A stretch of DNA of 64,000 bases from Pseudomonas sp. B21-028 (GTDB taxonomy: Bacteria; Pseudomonadota; Gammaproteobacteria; Pseudomonadales; Pseudomonadaceae). The notes beneath the pieces were generated by a model that made no database searches, was not told the origin of the DNA, and saw nothing but the letters and a program-made list of their open reading frames with translations. Numbering within the stretch: the first letter of the stretch is position 1; every line of letters begins with the position of its first letter. The translations under genes were made by a program, and so were the position numbers. The DNA is taken from positions 930,001-994,000 of the forward strand of contig NZ_CP087184.1 in NCBI RefSeq assembly GCF_024749045.1, written 5' to 3'. Shown here piece after piece: positions 18,274 through 27,320 of the stretch.

Positions 18274-18990
18274 TTATGACGGTCGCAGACCACGTTCCAG
18301 CCAGAGGCGGCTGGCCAGTGTCACCAGGCCGTCGAGCAACAACGCCAAGAGGGCGGTGCAGGCGGCGCCGAGCAACAGTTGCGGCTGGTTGTTCAAGGCG
18401 ATGCCAGGGAAGATCAGGCTACCAAGGCTGTTGGCACCGATCAGGAAGGCCAGCGGCGCGGTGCCGACGTTGATCGCCAGGGCGACCCGCACGCCACCGA
18501 CAATGATTGGCACGGCGTTGGGCAGTTCGACTTTCCACAGCACCTGGCGCGGGGTCATGCCGATGCCGGTGGCGGCTTCCTTGAGAGAGCCCTGGACGTT
18601 TTTCAGGCCTTCATAAGTGTTGCGCACGATGGGCAGCAGCGAGGCGAGGAACAGAGCGAAGATGGCCGGCCCGCTGCCGATCCCCAGGACACCCAGGGCG
18701 ATGGCCAGTACGGCCAGGGGCGGCACGGTGTTGCCGATGTTGAAGACTTGCATGAAGCGCTCGGCGCGCCCGACCATACCGGGGCGGCTTAAGGCGATAC
18801 CGGCGGGGATGCCCACGATCAGGGCTGCCACCATGGAAACCAGTACCAGCAGCAGATGGGCTTGCAGGTAGAACAACAAGTCGTCTCGATAATGTCGGAT
18901 CGTATCGATGCCGATCCAGTGGACCAACAGGGCCAGGAGCGCGACGACGACCACGCCTCCTGTCAGCCCTTTGCCATAGCGGATAGCCAC
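18274..18990 (-). CDS. opuCD: Betaine/choline/carnitine ABC transporter permease
   Basis: First gene of the operon, 238 aa, inner-membrane permease with the EAA-loop region GSLKEAATGIGMTPRQVLWK. Start is GTG at 18990, chosen for the strong ribosome site AAAGGAG eight bases before it; no ATG upstream fits. About six hydrophobic segments. Works with OpuCB to form the channel. The region between it and prfC (about 330 bp) must hold both promoters. Confidence 0.88.
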   Translation of the reverse strand: MAIRYGKGLTGGVVVVALLALLVHWIGIDTIRHYRDDLLFYLQAHLLLVLVSMVAALIVGIPAGIALSRPGMVGRAERFMQVFNIGNTVPPLAVLAIALGVLGIGSGPAIFALFLASLLPIVRNTYEGLKNVQGSLKEAATGIGMTPRQVLWKVELPNAVPIIVGGVRVALAINVGTAPLAFLIGANSLGSLIFPGIALNNQPQLLLGAACTALLALLLDGLVTLASRLWLERGLRPS

Positions 18991-19318
18991 AGGCGGACTC
19001 CTTTGTCTTTCAGTCGGCGCACGCTTCCCAGGCGGCAGACCGTGGGGTTGCCGGGAAAACGTTCGCGAGAAGCAGCTCTTTTCGATGCCGGTAAAACGGC
19101 AGGTGATCGAGCCATGAGCGCCGCCTCGTCAGGCTAACTTGCTGATTTTTCAGCCCCTGACGAATAAATGCAGCAGGGGGGTGGACGTCTCCATGGCGCA
19201 AAAGGTTCCCCTGTCGGGAAGCCTTTGGCCACCTTCGATGTGCTCAACGGTTCGGTTCCTGGCACAAGTTGAGCTATAATCGCCGCCCTTTTTTGAATCA
19301 CCTGCCAGGCGATTTCCC
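18991..19318. other. Divergent intergenic region between opuCD and prfC
   Basis: About 330 bp without a supported gene. Near prfC there is a perfect -10 hexamer TATAAT (19275-19280) with only a weak -35 17 bases upstream, and a T6 run just before the gene. I see no repeat and no convincing RNA gene. The opuCD promoter must lie here but is not obvious. Confidence 0.6.
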
Positions 19319-20902
19319 ATGACCAAACAGGCCGCCGAAGTCGCGAAACGCCGCACTTTCGCCATTATTTCCCACCCCGATGCCGGTAAGACCACCATCA
19401 CCGAGAAGCTCCTGCTGATGGGCAAGGCGATTGCGATCGCCGGCACGGTGAAGTCGCGCAAGTCCGACCGCCATGCCACCTCCGACTGGATGGAGATGGA
19501 AAAGCAGCGGGGTATTTCCATTACCACGTCGGTCATGCAGTTCCCGTATCGCGAGCACATGATCAACCTGCTCGACACCCCGGGCCACGAAGACTTCTCC
19601 GAAGACACCTACCGCACCCTGACCGCGGTGGACTCGGCGTTGATGGTGCTCGACGGCGGTAAAGGCGTCGAGCCACGGACCATCGCGCTGATGGAAGTCT
19701 GCCGCCTGCGGGACACGCCGATCGTCAGCTTCATCAACAAACTCGACCGCGACATCCGCGACCCGATCGAACTGCTCGACGAGATCGAGGCGGTCCTGAA
19801 GATCAAGGCTGCGCCGATCACCTGGCCGATCGGCTGCTACCGCGATTTCAAGGGCGTATACCACCTGGCCGATGACTACATCATCGTCTACACCGCCGGT
19901 CATGGTCATGAGCGTACCGAAACCAAGATCATCGAAAGGCTGGACTCCGACGAAGCGCGCGAGCACCTGGGCGACGAATACGAGCGTTTCGTCGAGCAAC
20001 TGGAGCTGGTGCAGGGCGCCTGCCATGAATTCGACCAGCAGGCCTTTATCGACGGCCAGATGACCCCGGTGTTCTTCGGTACCGCGCTGGGCAACTTCGG
20101 TGTGGACCATGTGCTCGACGCCGTGGTCGACTGGGCGCCGCGTCCGCTGCCCCGGGTCGCCAACGAGCGCACCGTGGAACCGGTGGAAGAAAAGTTCTCG
20201 GGCTTCATCTTCAAGATCCAGGCGAACATGGACCCCAAGCACCGCGACCGTATCGCGTTCATGCGCATCTGTTCCGGCAAGTACGAAAAAGGCATGAAGA
20301 TGCGCCACGTGCGCACCGGCAAGGACGTGCGCATCGGCGACGCCCTGACCTTCTTCTCCTCGGAGCGCGAACAGCTGGAAGAGGCCTTCGCCGGCGACAT
20401 CATCGGCCTGCACAACCATGGCACGATCCAGATCGGCGACACCTTCACCGAAGGCGAAGTCCTGGGGTTCACCGGCATCCCGCACTTCGCCCCGGAACTG
20501 TTCCGCCGCGTGCGCCTGAAGGACCCGCTCAAGTCCAAGCAACTGCGCCAGGGCCTGCAGCAACTGGCCGAAGAGGGCGCTACCCAGGTGTTCTTCCCGG
20601 AGCGCAGCAACGACATCATCCTCGGCGCGGTCGGCGTGCTGCAGTTCGATGTGGTCGCCAGCCGCTTGAAGGAGGAATACAAGGTCGAGTGCTCCTATGA
20701 GCCGATCACCGTGTACTCGGCCCGCTGGATCGAATGCGGCGACAAGAAGAAGCTTGAAGAGTTTTCCAATAAAGCCGTGGAAAACCTGGCGCTGGACGGC
20801 GGTGGTCACCTGACCTACCTGGCCCCGACCCGGGTCAACCTGGCGCTGATGGAAGAGCGCTGGCCGGACGTGAAATTCCGCGCGACCCGTGAGCATCACT
20901 AA
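19319..20902 (+). CDS. prfC: Peptide chain release factor 3
   Basis: GTPase that removes RF1/RF2 from the ribosome after termination and helps post-peptidyl-transfer quality control. It is 527 aa, the usual length. GTPase motifs: G1 SHPDAGKTT (18-26), the switch-I region GISITTSV, G3 DTPGHEDF, G4 NKLDRD. The sequence after this ([20 protein letters not shown]) is typical of RF3 and separates it from EF-G. Single gene with its own promoter and a good terminator. Confidence 0.97.
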   Translation: MTKQAAEVAKRRTFAIISHPDAGKTTITEKLLLMGKAIAIAGTVKSRKSDRHATSDWMEMEKQRGISITTSVMQFPYREHMINLLDTPGHEDFSEDTYRTLTAVDSALMVLDGGKGVEPRTIALMEVCRLRDTPIVSFINKLDRDIRDPIELLDEIEAVLKIKAAPITWPIGCYRDFKGVYHLADDYIIVYTAGHGHERTETKIIERLDSDEAREHLGDEYERFVEQLELVQGACHEFDQQAFIDGQMTPVFFGTALGNFGVDHVLDAVVDWAPRPLPRVANERTVEPVEEKFSGFIFKIQANMDPKHRDRIAFMRICSGKYEKGMKMRHVRTGKDVRIGDALTFFSSEREQLEEAFAGDIIGLHNHGTIQIGDTFTEGEVLGFTGIPHFAPELFRRVRLKDPLKSKQLRQGLQQLAEEGATQVFFPERSNDIILGAVGVLQFDVVASRLKEEYKVECSYEPITVYSARWIECGDKKKLEEFSNKAVENLALDGGGHLTYLAPTRVNLALMEERWPDVKFRATREHH

Positions 20903-20921
20903 GCGCTGAGCCGCAAGACCC

Positions 20922-20955
20922 AAAGCCCCGTTGCGAAAGCTGCGGGGCTTTTTTA
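20922..20955 (+). terminator. prfC rho-independent terminator
   Basis: AAGCCCCG and CGGGGCTT form a stem with a loop of about 12 bases followed by TTTTTTA, 20 bases after the prfC stop. Confidence 0.92.
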
Positions 20956-20980
20956 TCCCTGCTCGTTACGGCGCCGCCCC

Positions 20981-21065
20981 TGTAGGAGCGTGCTTGCGAT
21001 GGCGACAGCCCATTCGATATTGATGTTGCTGACAGACCGCTATCGCGAGCAGGCTCGCTCCCACA
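20981..21065. repeat. REPIN, copy 4 (left arm decayed)
   Basis: Right arm is a full CGCGAGCAGGCTCGCTCCCA; the left arm TGTAGGAGCGTGCTTGCGAT has several changes, so this copy is degenerate. Confidence 0.82.
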
Positions 21066-21109
21066 ATGGAACTGATAGGTAGATGAGATTTGTGTACGAC
21101 GCCAGGGAC

Positions 21110-21198
21110 TGTGGGAGCGAGCTTGCTCGCGATGGTGGTGGCCCGTTTGGCATGATGTTGGCTGACACATCGCTATCGCGAGCAGGCTCGCTCCCACA
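21110..21198. repeat. REPIN, copy 5
   Basis: Inverted pair of GTGGGAGCGAGCTTGCTCGCGA arms, 45 bp after copy 4, so prfC is followed by a tandem of two REPINs. Confidence 0.9.
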
Positions 21199-21354
21199 TA
21201 GCGGCTTGGAATAAGGTCTATTCGAAAGCGGTCTGTGCCCAAGCGGCATTTCTGTCCGTGGTTCTGCGTCCTAGTCATACGAGCCAGCCAGTTCGGGATC
21301 AGATTCCTGAACGCCGTGGGGGCCCGCTTTTATCCAGGAAAGAGGAAATCGGCT

Positions 21355-21606
21355 ATGAACAGGTTTCTACGCGTGATGTTGTTGCTGAAGGTTTTGGTGA
21401 TGTTGTCCCTCGGCTCCAGCGCTGTATGGGCCGAGTGCGTCGACCACGAGCAACAGGCTTTGAGCGGGCAAGGGGGGCAGGGCGCGATGATGTTTGCTGC
21501 GACCGAAACCCAACCGGGGGATCAGGACGATGATGACTCGACGATAGACGAGGATGGGGATGGAGATGAGGGCGACGAAAGTGATGAAGGCGACAGCCAG
21601 ACGTAA
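21355..21606 (+). CDS. Small secreted acidic protein with Asp/Glu-rich tail
   Basis: 83 aa, function unknown. The chosen ATG follows GAGGAAATCGGCT and starts a clear signal peptide (MNRFLRVMLLLKVLVMLSLG then SSAVWA) with cleavage before ECVDHEQQ. The mature part is about 57 aa with one Cys and a strongly acidic C-terminus, including DEDGDGDEGDE, which fits the DxDxDG calcium-loop pattern. A longer frame from 21235 is open but has no ribosome site. It stands alone between REPINs and the dpp operon. I infer a periplasmic cation-binding role only from composition. Confidence 0.7.
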   Translation: MNRFLRVMLLLKVLVMLSLGSSAVWAECVDHEQQALSGQGGQGAMMFAATETQPGDQDDDDSTIDEDGDGDEGDESDEGDSQT

Positions 21607-21626
21607 TTTTCCAGATAAGTAGAAAA

Positions 21627-21658
21627 CCGTGGCGAGGGGGATAGCCCCTTCGCCACGG
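21627..21658. terminator. Type-2 single hairpin, likely terminator between convergent genes
   Basis: CCGTGGCGAGGGG pairs with CCCCTTCGCCACGG. It is one arm-pair of the type-2 element family, placed between the convergent ends of the small acidic gene and dppF, with an A4 run before it. Confidence 0.7.
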
Positions 21659-21682
21659 GGTGAGTGGGTCTTGCCCGGATTG

Positions 21683-22663
21683 TTACGCCGCGCCGTCGAG
21701 GAACTGCTCGGCGTAGTGACACGCTACCAGCCGATTATCCAGCGGCCGCAAGGCCGGCTCTTCGGTGGTGCAACGCTCGGTCGCGTACGGGCAGCGCTTG
21801 TGAAAGGCGCAGCCGGACGGCGGGTTGAGCGGGTTGGGCAGTTCGCCGACGATCTTGATCTTCGGCTTGTTCGGGTCCGGGTGGATGGTCGGGGTGGCCG
21901 ACAGCAGCGCCTGGGTGTACGGATGCAACGGGCGGCTGTAGATCGACTCGTTGGGCCCCATCTCCACCGGGCGGCCGAGGTACATCACCATCACATCGTC
22001 GGCGACGTGTTGCACCACCGCCAGGTTGTGGGAAATGAACACGTAGGCGGTGTTGAATTCCTGCTGCAGATCCATGAACAGGTTCAGCACCTGAGCCTGG
22101 ATCGACACGTCCAGCGCCGATGTTGGTTCGTCCGCCACCAGCACCTTGGGTTGCAGCATCATGGCGCGGGCCAGGGCGATGCGCTGGCGCTGGCCGCCCG
22201 AGAACATGTGCGGATAGCGCTGATAATGCTCGGGGCGCAAGCCCACCTGCTTCATCATCGCCTGGACTTTTTCCCGCCGCTCGGTGGCCGACAGGCTGGT
22301 GTTGATCAGCAGCGGCTCGGCCAGTTGATCGCCGATCTTCTGCCGCGGATTGAGGGAGGCGTAAGGGCTCTGGAACACCATCTGCACGTCTTTGCGCAAC
22401 TGCTTGCGTTCGGCCTTGTTGGCGCCGGCCACTTCCTGCCCGGCGATCTTCAAGGAGCCGGAGGACGGCTCTTCGATCAGGGTCAGGGCCCGGGCCAGGG
22501 TGGATTTGCCGCAACCGGATTCGCCCACCACGGCCAGGGTCTTGCCGGCCTCGAGTTCGAACGACACGCCGTTGAGGGCGCGCACGGTGGCGTGGCCCTT
22601 GAACATGCCACGGGACACTTCGTAATGACGGGTCAGGTCACGGGCGGTAAGTACGACGGCCAT
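21683..22663 (-). CDS. dppF: Dipeptide ABC transporter ATP-binding protein DppF
   Basis: One of two ATPases powering dipeptide import; 326 aa from the ATG at 22663, which overlaps the dppD stop (TGATG). Walker A GESGCGKSTLA, signature MFSGGQRQRIALARAM, Walker B VLVADEPTSALDV, and the C-terminal oligopeptide-transporter extension with CAFHKRCPYATERC, a four-Cys type region that can hold an iron-sulfur cluster in this family. Last gene of the operon. Confidence 0.93.
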   Translation of the reverse strand: MAVVLTARDLTRHYEVSRGMFKGHATVRALNGVSFELEAGKTLAVVGESGCGKSTLARALTLIEEPSSGSLKIAGQEVAGANKAERKQLRKDVQMVFQSPYASLNPRQKIGDQLAEPLLINTSLSATERREKVQAMMKQVGLRPEHYQRYPHMFSGGQRQRIALARAMMLQPKVLVADEPTSALDVSIQAQVLNLFMDLQQEFNTAYVFISHNLAVVQHVADDVMVMYLGRPVEMGPNESIYSRPLHPYTQALLSATPTIHPDPNKPKIKIVGELPNPLNPPSGCAFHKRCPYATERCTTEEPALRPLDNRLVACHYAEQFLDGAA

Positions 22664-23631
22664 CACGCCACCTCCTGGTTCAGCGGGTAGAAGCAGCGGG
22701 CGAGGCTGTTGGTTTTCGGGTCAAGGGCTGGGCGTTGTTGACGGCAGTTGTCCTGCACGTAGGGGCAGCGCGGCGACAGCAGGCAGCCTTGCGGGCGGTC
22801 ATAGCGGCCGGGAACGATGCCCGGCAACGTCGCCAGGCGCTCGGCGCCCATGCTGTGCTCCGGAATCGCCGCCAGCAATGCTTCGCTGTACGGATGGGCC
22901 GGAATGTCGAACAACTGCGGCACCTTGCCCACTTCCACGGCTTGACCGGCGTACATCACGCAGACGCGCTGGGCGGTTTCCGCGACGACGGCGAGGTCGT
23001 GGGTAATCAGCACCAGGCCCATGTTCTGCTCTTTCTGCAGGGCCAGCAGCAGGTCCATGATCTGCGCCTGGATGGTCACGTCCAGGGCGGTGGTCGGTTC
23101 GTCGGCGATCAACAGCTTCGGCTCGCCGGCAATCGCCATGGCAATCGCCACGCGCTGGCTCATGCCGCCGGACAGTTGATGAGGGTAGGCCTCCATGCGA
23201 CTCGAAGCGCCGGGGATCTCGACTTTCTCCAGCAGTTCGATGGCGCGCTTGCGGGCGGCCTTGCCGGACATCTTCAGGTGCAGGCGCAGCACTTCTTCGA
23301 TCTGGAACCCCACGGTGTAGCTGGGGTTGAGCGCGGTCATCGGGTCCTGGAAGACCATCGCCAGGTCCTTGCCGACGATTTGCCGGCGCTGGCGGGCGCT
23401 CAGCTTGAGCATGTTCTTTCCGTCGAAGTTCAGCGCATCGGCGGTGACGATGCCGGGGTGCTCGATCAGGCCCATCAGCGCCATCATGGTCACGGATTTA
23501 CCCGAACCCGATTCGCCAACGATGGCCAGTACTTCGCCTTTATCCACGCTCAGGTCCAGGCCATCGACCACCGGAACGGCGTTGGCGTCGCCGAAGCGGA
23601 CGTTGAGATTCTTGATTTCTAGCAGTGACAT
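22663..23631 (-). CDS. dppD: Dipeptide ABC transporter ATP-binding protein DppD
   Basis: Second ATPase, 322 aa from [17 protein letters not shown]. Walker [13 protein letters not shown], signature [16 protein letters not shown], Walker [14 protein letters not shown], and C-terminal [14 protein letters not shown] with the family Cys pattern. ATG has GGAG nearby (TGAGGAGATTCCC) and dppC ends 11 bases upstream. The longer open frame upstream overlaps dppC and is rejected. Confidence 0.93.
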   Translation of the reverse strand: MSLLEIKNLNVRFGDANAVPVVDGLDLSVDKGEVLAIVGESGSGKSVTMMALMGLIEHPGIVTADALNFDGKNMLKLSARQRRQIVGKDLAMVFQDPMTALNPSYTVGFQIEEVLRLHLKMSGKAARKRAIELLEKVEIPGASSRMEAYPHQLSGGMSQRVAIAMAIAGEPKLLIADEPTTALDVTIQAQIMDLLLALQKEQNMGLVLITHDLAVVAETAQRVCVMYAGQAVEVGKVPQLFDIPAHPYSEALLAAIPEHSMGAERLATLPGIVPGRYDRPQGCLLSPRCPYVQDNCRQQRPALDPKTNSLARCFYPLNQEVA

Positions 23632-23641
23632 GGGAATCTCC

Positions 23642-24553
23642 TCAGGCGGCATTCTTGAGTTTCGGGTCCAGCGCATCGCGCAGGCCGTCGCCCATCAGGT
23701 TGATTGCCAGCACGCTGAGCAAAATGGTCAAACCGGGCAGGCTCACGACCCACCAGGCGCGTTCGATGTAGTCCCGGGCCGAGGCCAGCATGGTGCCCCA
23801 CTCCGGAGTCGGCGGCTGCACGCCCAGGCCGAGGAAGCCCAGGGCGGCGGCGTCGAGGATGGCCGAGGAAAAGCTCAGGGTCGCCTGGACGATCAGTGGC
23901 GCCATGCAGTTGGGCAGCACGGTGATGAACATCAGGCGCGGCAGGCCGGCACCGGCCAGGCGGGCGGCGGTCACGTAGTCGCGGTTCAGTTCACCCATGA
24001 CGGCGGCGCGGGTCAGGCGCACGTAGGACGGCAGCGACACGATGGCGATGGCGATCACGGTGTTGATCAGGCCTGGGCCGAGGATGGCGACGATCGCCAC
24101 GGCCAGCAGCAGCGAAGGCAGGGCCAGCATGATGTCCATCAAGCGCATGATGGTCGGGCCAAGGATGCGCGGGAAGAACCCGGCGAACAGGCCCAGCAGG
24201 ATGCCCGGGATCAGCGACATCACCACCGACGACAAGCCGATCAGCAGCGACAGGCGCGAGCCCTGGATCAGCCGGGACAGCAAATCGCGGCCCAGTTCGT
24301 CGGTGCCCAGCAGGAACTGGATCTGCCCGCCTTCGAGCCAGGCCGGCGGCGTCAGCAGGAAGTCGCGGTATTGCTCGCTCGGATCGTGGGGGGCGACCCA
24401 TGGGGCGAAGATCGCGCAGAACACCACCAGGATCATGAACATCAGCCCGGCCACGGCGCCCTTGTTACGGGAAAACGCCTGCCAGAATTCTTTGTACGGG
24501 GACGGGTACAGCAGGCTTTGATCGACTGCTACCGCGGTAGTTGGAGTACTCAT
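23642..24553 (-). CDS. dppC: Dipeptide ABC transporter permease DppC
   Basis: Inner-membrane permease of 303 aa. Residues 1-45 are a cytoplasmic tail ([20 protein letters not shown]) followed by the first membrane helix; the [20 protein letters not shown] region and the EAA-type loop [19 protein letters not shown] mark the DppC/OppC family. The start at 24553 is preferred over the longer frame, which overlaps the dppB end. Confidence 0.92.
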   Translation of the reverse strand: MSTPTTAVAVDQSLLYPSPYKEFWQAFSRNKGAVAGLMFMILVVFCAIFAPWVAPHDPSEQYRDFLLTPPAWLEGGQIQFLLGTDELGRDLLSRLIQGSRLSLLIGLSSVVMSLIPGILLGLFAGFFPRILGPTIMRLMDIMLALPSLLLAVAIVAILGPGLINTVIAIAIVSLPSYVRLTRAAVMGELNRDYVTAARLAGAGLPRLMFITVLPNCMAPLIVQATLSFSSAILDAAALGFLGLGVQPPTPEWGTMLASARDYIERAWWVVSLPGLTILLSVLAINLMGDGLRDALDPKLKNAA

Positions 24554-24563
24554 GGTTTTGATC

Positions 24564-25574
24564 TCAGCGCTGGTGACGGATGCGTGGGTTGGCAAAGCCG
24601 TAGAGGATGTCCACGACGAAGTTGACCAGAATCACCAGGCAGGCGATTAACAGGATGCCGTTCTGCACCACGGGGTAGTCCCGGGCGCCAATGGCCTCGA
24701 TCAGCCACTTGCCGATGCCCGGCCAGGAGAAGATCGTTTCAGTCAGGACCGCGCCGGCCAGCAGCGTGCCGACCTGCAGGCCGACGACGGTCAGTACCGG
24801 GATCAGCGCGTTGCGCAGGCCGTGGACGAACACCACGCGCGCCGGCGACAGGCCTTTGGCCCGGGCGGTGCGGATGTAGTCTTCGCGCAACACTTCGAGC
24901 ATCGAAGAGCGGGTCATGCGGGCGATCACCGCCAGCGGAATGGTGCCCAGCACAATGGCCGGCAGGATCAGGTGGTGCAGCGCGTCGAGGAACGCGCCCG
25001 GCTCATCGGCGAGCAAGGTGTCGATCAGCATGAAGCCGGTTTTCGGCTCGATGTCGTAGAGCAGGTCGATGCGTCCCGACACCGGGGTCCAGCCCAGGGA
25101 CACCGAGAAGAACATGATCAGGATCAGGCCCCACCAGAAGATCGGCATCGAATACCCCGCCAGGGAGATGCCCATCACCCCATGGTCGAACAGGGACCCT
25201 CGCTTGAGTGCCGCGATCACCCCGGCCAGCAGGCCCAGGATACCGGCGAACAACAGGGCGGCCATGGACAGTTCCAGGGTCGCGGGAAACAGTGAGCTGA
25301 ACTCGGTCCAGACGCTTTCGCGGGTGCGTAGCGATTCGCCGAGATCACCGTGGGCCAGTTTGCCGATGTAGTCCAGGTATTGGGCGTACAGCGGTTTATT
25401 GAGGCCAAGGCGTTCCATTGCCTGAGCGTGCATTTCGGGATCGACCCGACGTTCGCCCATCATCACTTCCACGGGGTCGCCGGGGATCATGCGAATCAAC
25501 GCGAAGGTCAGCAAGGTGATGCCGAAGAACGTGGGGATCAGTAATCCCAGTCGGCGGGCAATAAAACTAAACAT
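24564..25574 (-). CDS. dppB: Dipeptide ABC transporter permease DppB
   Basis: Inner-membrane permease of 336 aa, partner of DppC. N-terminal membrane helix (RRLGLLIPTFFGITLLTFAL), then RMIPGDPVEVMMGERRVDPE and the EAA region RTARAKGLSPARVVFVHGLR, all DppB hallmarks. Genes run dppA-dppB-dppC-dppD-dppF with short gaps, a single operon. Confidence 0.93.
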   Translation of the reverse strand: MFSFIARRLGLLIPTFFGITLLTFALIRMIPGDPVEVMMGERRVDPEMHAQAMERLGLNKPLYAQYLDYIGKLAHGDLGESLRTRESVWTEFSSLFPATLELSMAALLFAGILGLLAGVIAALKRGSLFDHGVMGISLAGYSMPIFWWGLILIMFFSVSLGWTPVSGRIDLLYDIEPKTGFMLIDTLLADEPGAFLDALHHLILPAIVLGTIPLAVIARMTRSSMLEVLREDYIRTARAKGLSPARVVFVHGLRNALIPVLTVVGLQVGTLLAGAVLTETIFSWPGIGKWLIEAIGARDYPVVQNGILLIACLVILVNFVVDILYGFANPRIRHQR

Positions 25575-25649
25575 CTTCAGGTGTACCTCATCAGCCGGTT
25601 AGGCATGTCCGGCACCCCTTTGATCAGGGGATACCGGACGCTTTCTTAT

Positions 25650-27245
25650 CTACTTCACCTGGGTGGTGGCGAAGTTGTTGGTGGTCAGTGGGCTAATGAC
25701 ATAGCCCTCTACGTTCTTGCGCATTGCCGTGAACATCCGGGTGTGGGCCATGCTGATCCACGGCTGGTCCTGGTTGAAAATCACCTGGGCCTGTTCATAG
25801 AGCTTGATGCGCTCGTCGGGGTTCACTGTGGCGCGGGCCTGGTCGATCAACGCCTGGAATTTCTCGTTGCACCAGCGGGCGTAGTTCTCGCCGTTCTTGG
25901 CGGCCTCGCAACTGAGCATAGGCGTCAGGAAGTTATCCGGGTCGCCGTTATCGCCCGCCCATCCGGCGGAGACCATGTCGTGCTCGCCGTTTTTCGCGCG
26001 CTTGAGCATTTCGCCCCATTCCATGACACGGATGTCGACCTTGATCCCGACTTTCGCCAGGTCGGCCTGCATCATCTGCGCGCCGAGCATCGGGTTGGGG
26101 TTGGTCGGGCCGCCGCCGTTGCGGGTGAACAGGGTGAACACGGTGCCTTCCGGCACGCCGGCTTCCTTGAGCAGTTGGCGGGCCTTGTCCAGGTCCCGGG
26201 GCGGATTCTTCAGCTCGTGATTGAAGCCCAGCAGTGTTGGCGGGTAGGGGTTGACCGCCACGGTGGCGTTGCCCTTGCCGAACAGTGCGTTGACGTAGGC
26301 TTCCTTGTCGAAAGCCAGATCGATGGCTTTGCGGACCCGTACATCGCTCATGTATTTGCGACTGGTGTTCAGGGCGGTGTACGAAACTGTCATCGCGTCC
26401 AGCTCGGTGACCTTGAGGTTAGGGTCCTTCTTGATGCTGGGGATATCGTCCGGTTTCGGGTAAAGCGCGATCTGGCACTCATTGGTCTTGAGCTTCTGCA
26501 TACGCACGTTGTTGTCGGTGGCGATGGCCAGTACCAGTGCATCGGCCGGCGGCTTGCCGCGGAAGTAGTCCGGGTTGGCCTTGAAGCGAACCTGGGCGTC
26601 CTTGTTGTAGCGCTGGAAGATGAACGGCCCGGTGCCGACCGGCTTGCTGTTGAGGTCGCCGGCCTTGTTGGCCTTGAGCAACTGGTCGGCGTATTCGGCC
26701 GGGTAGATCGAGGAGAAGGCCATGGCGATGTCGGCCAGGAACGGCGCTTCGCGGCGGGTCAGGGTGAACTTGACCGTGTGCTCGTCGACTTTCTCGACGC
26801 TTTTCAACAGCTCTTTGAAGCCCATGCTTTCAAAGTAGGGGAAGCCCACGCTCGACAGTTTGTGCCATGGGTGATTCGGGTCCAGCTGGCGCTGGAAGCT
26901 CCAGACCACATCGTCGGCGTTCATGTCGCGGGTCGGCTTGAAGTATTCGGTGGTGTGGAACTTGACGCCTTTGCGCAGGTGGAACGTGTACGTCAGGCCA
27001 TCGTCGCTGATGTCCCAGGATTCGGCCAGGGCCGGAATCACTTCGGTGGTACCGGGCTTGAAATCGGCCAGGCGATTGAAAATGGTTTCCGCCACGGCGT
27101 CGGCAGTGACTGCAGTCGTGTACTGGACCATGTCGAAGCCTTCCGGGCTGGCTTCTGTACAAACCACGAGGGGCTTGGCCGTGGCGCCAACGGCGACACT
27201 CAGCAACGCAGCGGCGATGGCTGCGCGTAGGGGGATCATGTTCAT
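25650..27245 (-). CDS. dppA: Periplasmic peptide-binding protein, DppA family (paralogue next to dppB)
   Basis: SBP_bac_5 protein that captures di/tripeptides and feeds DppBCDF. It is 531 aa from the ATG at 27245, which has AGAGGA at ideal distance; an alternative in-frame ATG two codons upstream is too close to it. Signal peptide about residues 1-24 (ending AVGATA), mature start KPLVVCTEASPEGFDMVQYT. Contains the cluster-5 signature FHLRKGVKFHTTEYFKPTRD. By order it corresponds to P. aeruginosa DppA4, the copy adjacent to dppB. Amino-acid divergence from the other three paralogues suggests different peptide preferences (inference). Confidence 0.92.
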   Translation of the reverse strand: MNMIPLRAAIAAALLSVAVGATAKPLVVCTEASPEGFDMVQYTTAVTADAVAETIFNRLADFKPGTTEVIPALAESWDISDDGLTYTFHLRKGVKFHTTEYFKPTRDMNADDVVWSFQRQLDPNHPWHKLSSVGFPYFESMGFKELLKSVEKVDEHTVKFTLTRREAPFLADIAMAFSSIYPAEYADQLLKANKAGDLNSKPVGTGPFIFQRYNKDAQVRFKANPDYFRGKPPADALVLAIATDNNVRMQKLKTNECQIALYPKPDDIPSIKKDPNLKVTELDAMTVSYTALNTSRKYMSDVRVRKAIDLAFDKEAYVNALFGKGNATVAVNPYPPTLLGFNHELKNPPRDLDKARQLLKEAGVPEGTVFTLFTRNGGGPTNPNPMLGAQMMQADLAKVGIKVDIRVMEWGEMLKRAKNGEHDMVSAGWAGDNGDPDNFLTPMLSCEAAKNGENYARWCNEKFQALIDQARATVNPDERIKLYEQAQVIFNQDQPWISMAHTRMFTAMRKNVEGYVISPLTTNNFATTQVK

Positions 27246-27274
27246 CGTCATATCCTCTGCAATCGGTTGAACGG

Positions 27275-27310
27275 CAAAAAATCGAACGGTCGACCTTGTG
27301 GGTCGACCGT
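27275..27310 (-). terminator. Terminator after the OpdP-like porin gene
   Basis: On the minus strand ACGGTCGACC and its complement GGTCGACCGT form a 10-bp stem with a five-base loop, followed by TTCGATTTTTTG. It lies between the porin stop and the dppA start, so readthrough or a separate promoter is needed for dppABCDF. Confidence 0.75.
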
Positions 27311-27320
27311 CCGTGCACGG

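Noticed and set aside
19298..20923. Open frame of 541 codons on the minus strand opposite prfC
   Set aside because: Product is rich in His, Gln, Arg and Leu and looks like a codon-bias shadow; prfC on the other strand is fully conserved. The same applies to the 874-codon frame at 42849-45473 opposite the glucarate operon and to similar frames at 15340-16335 and 51971-53452.
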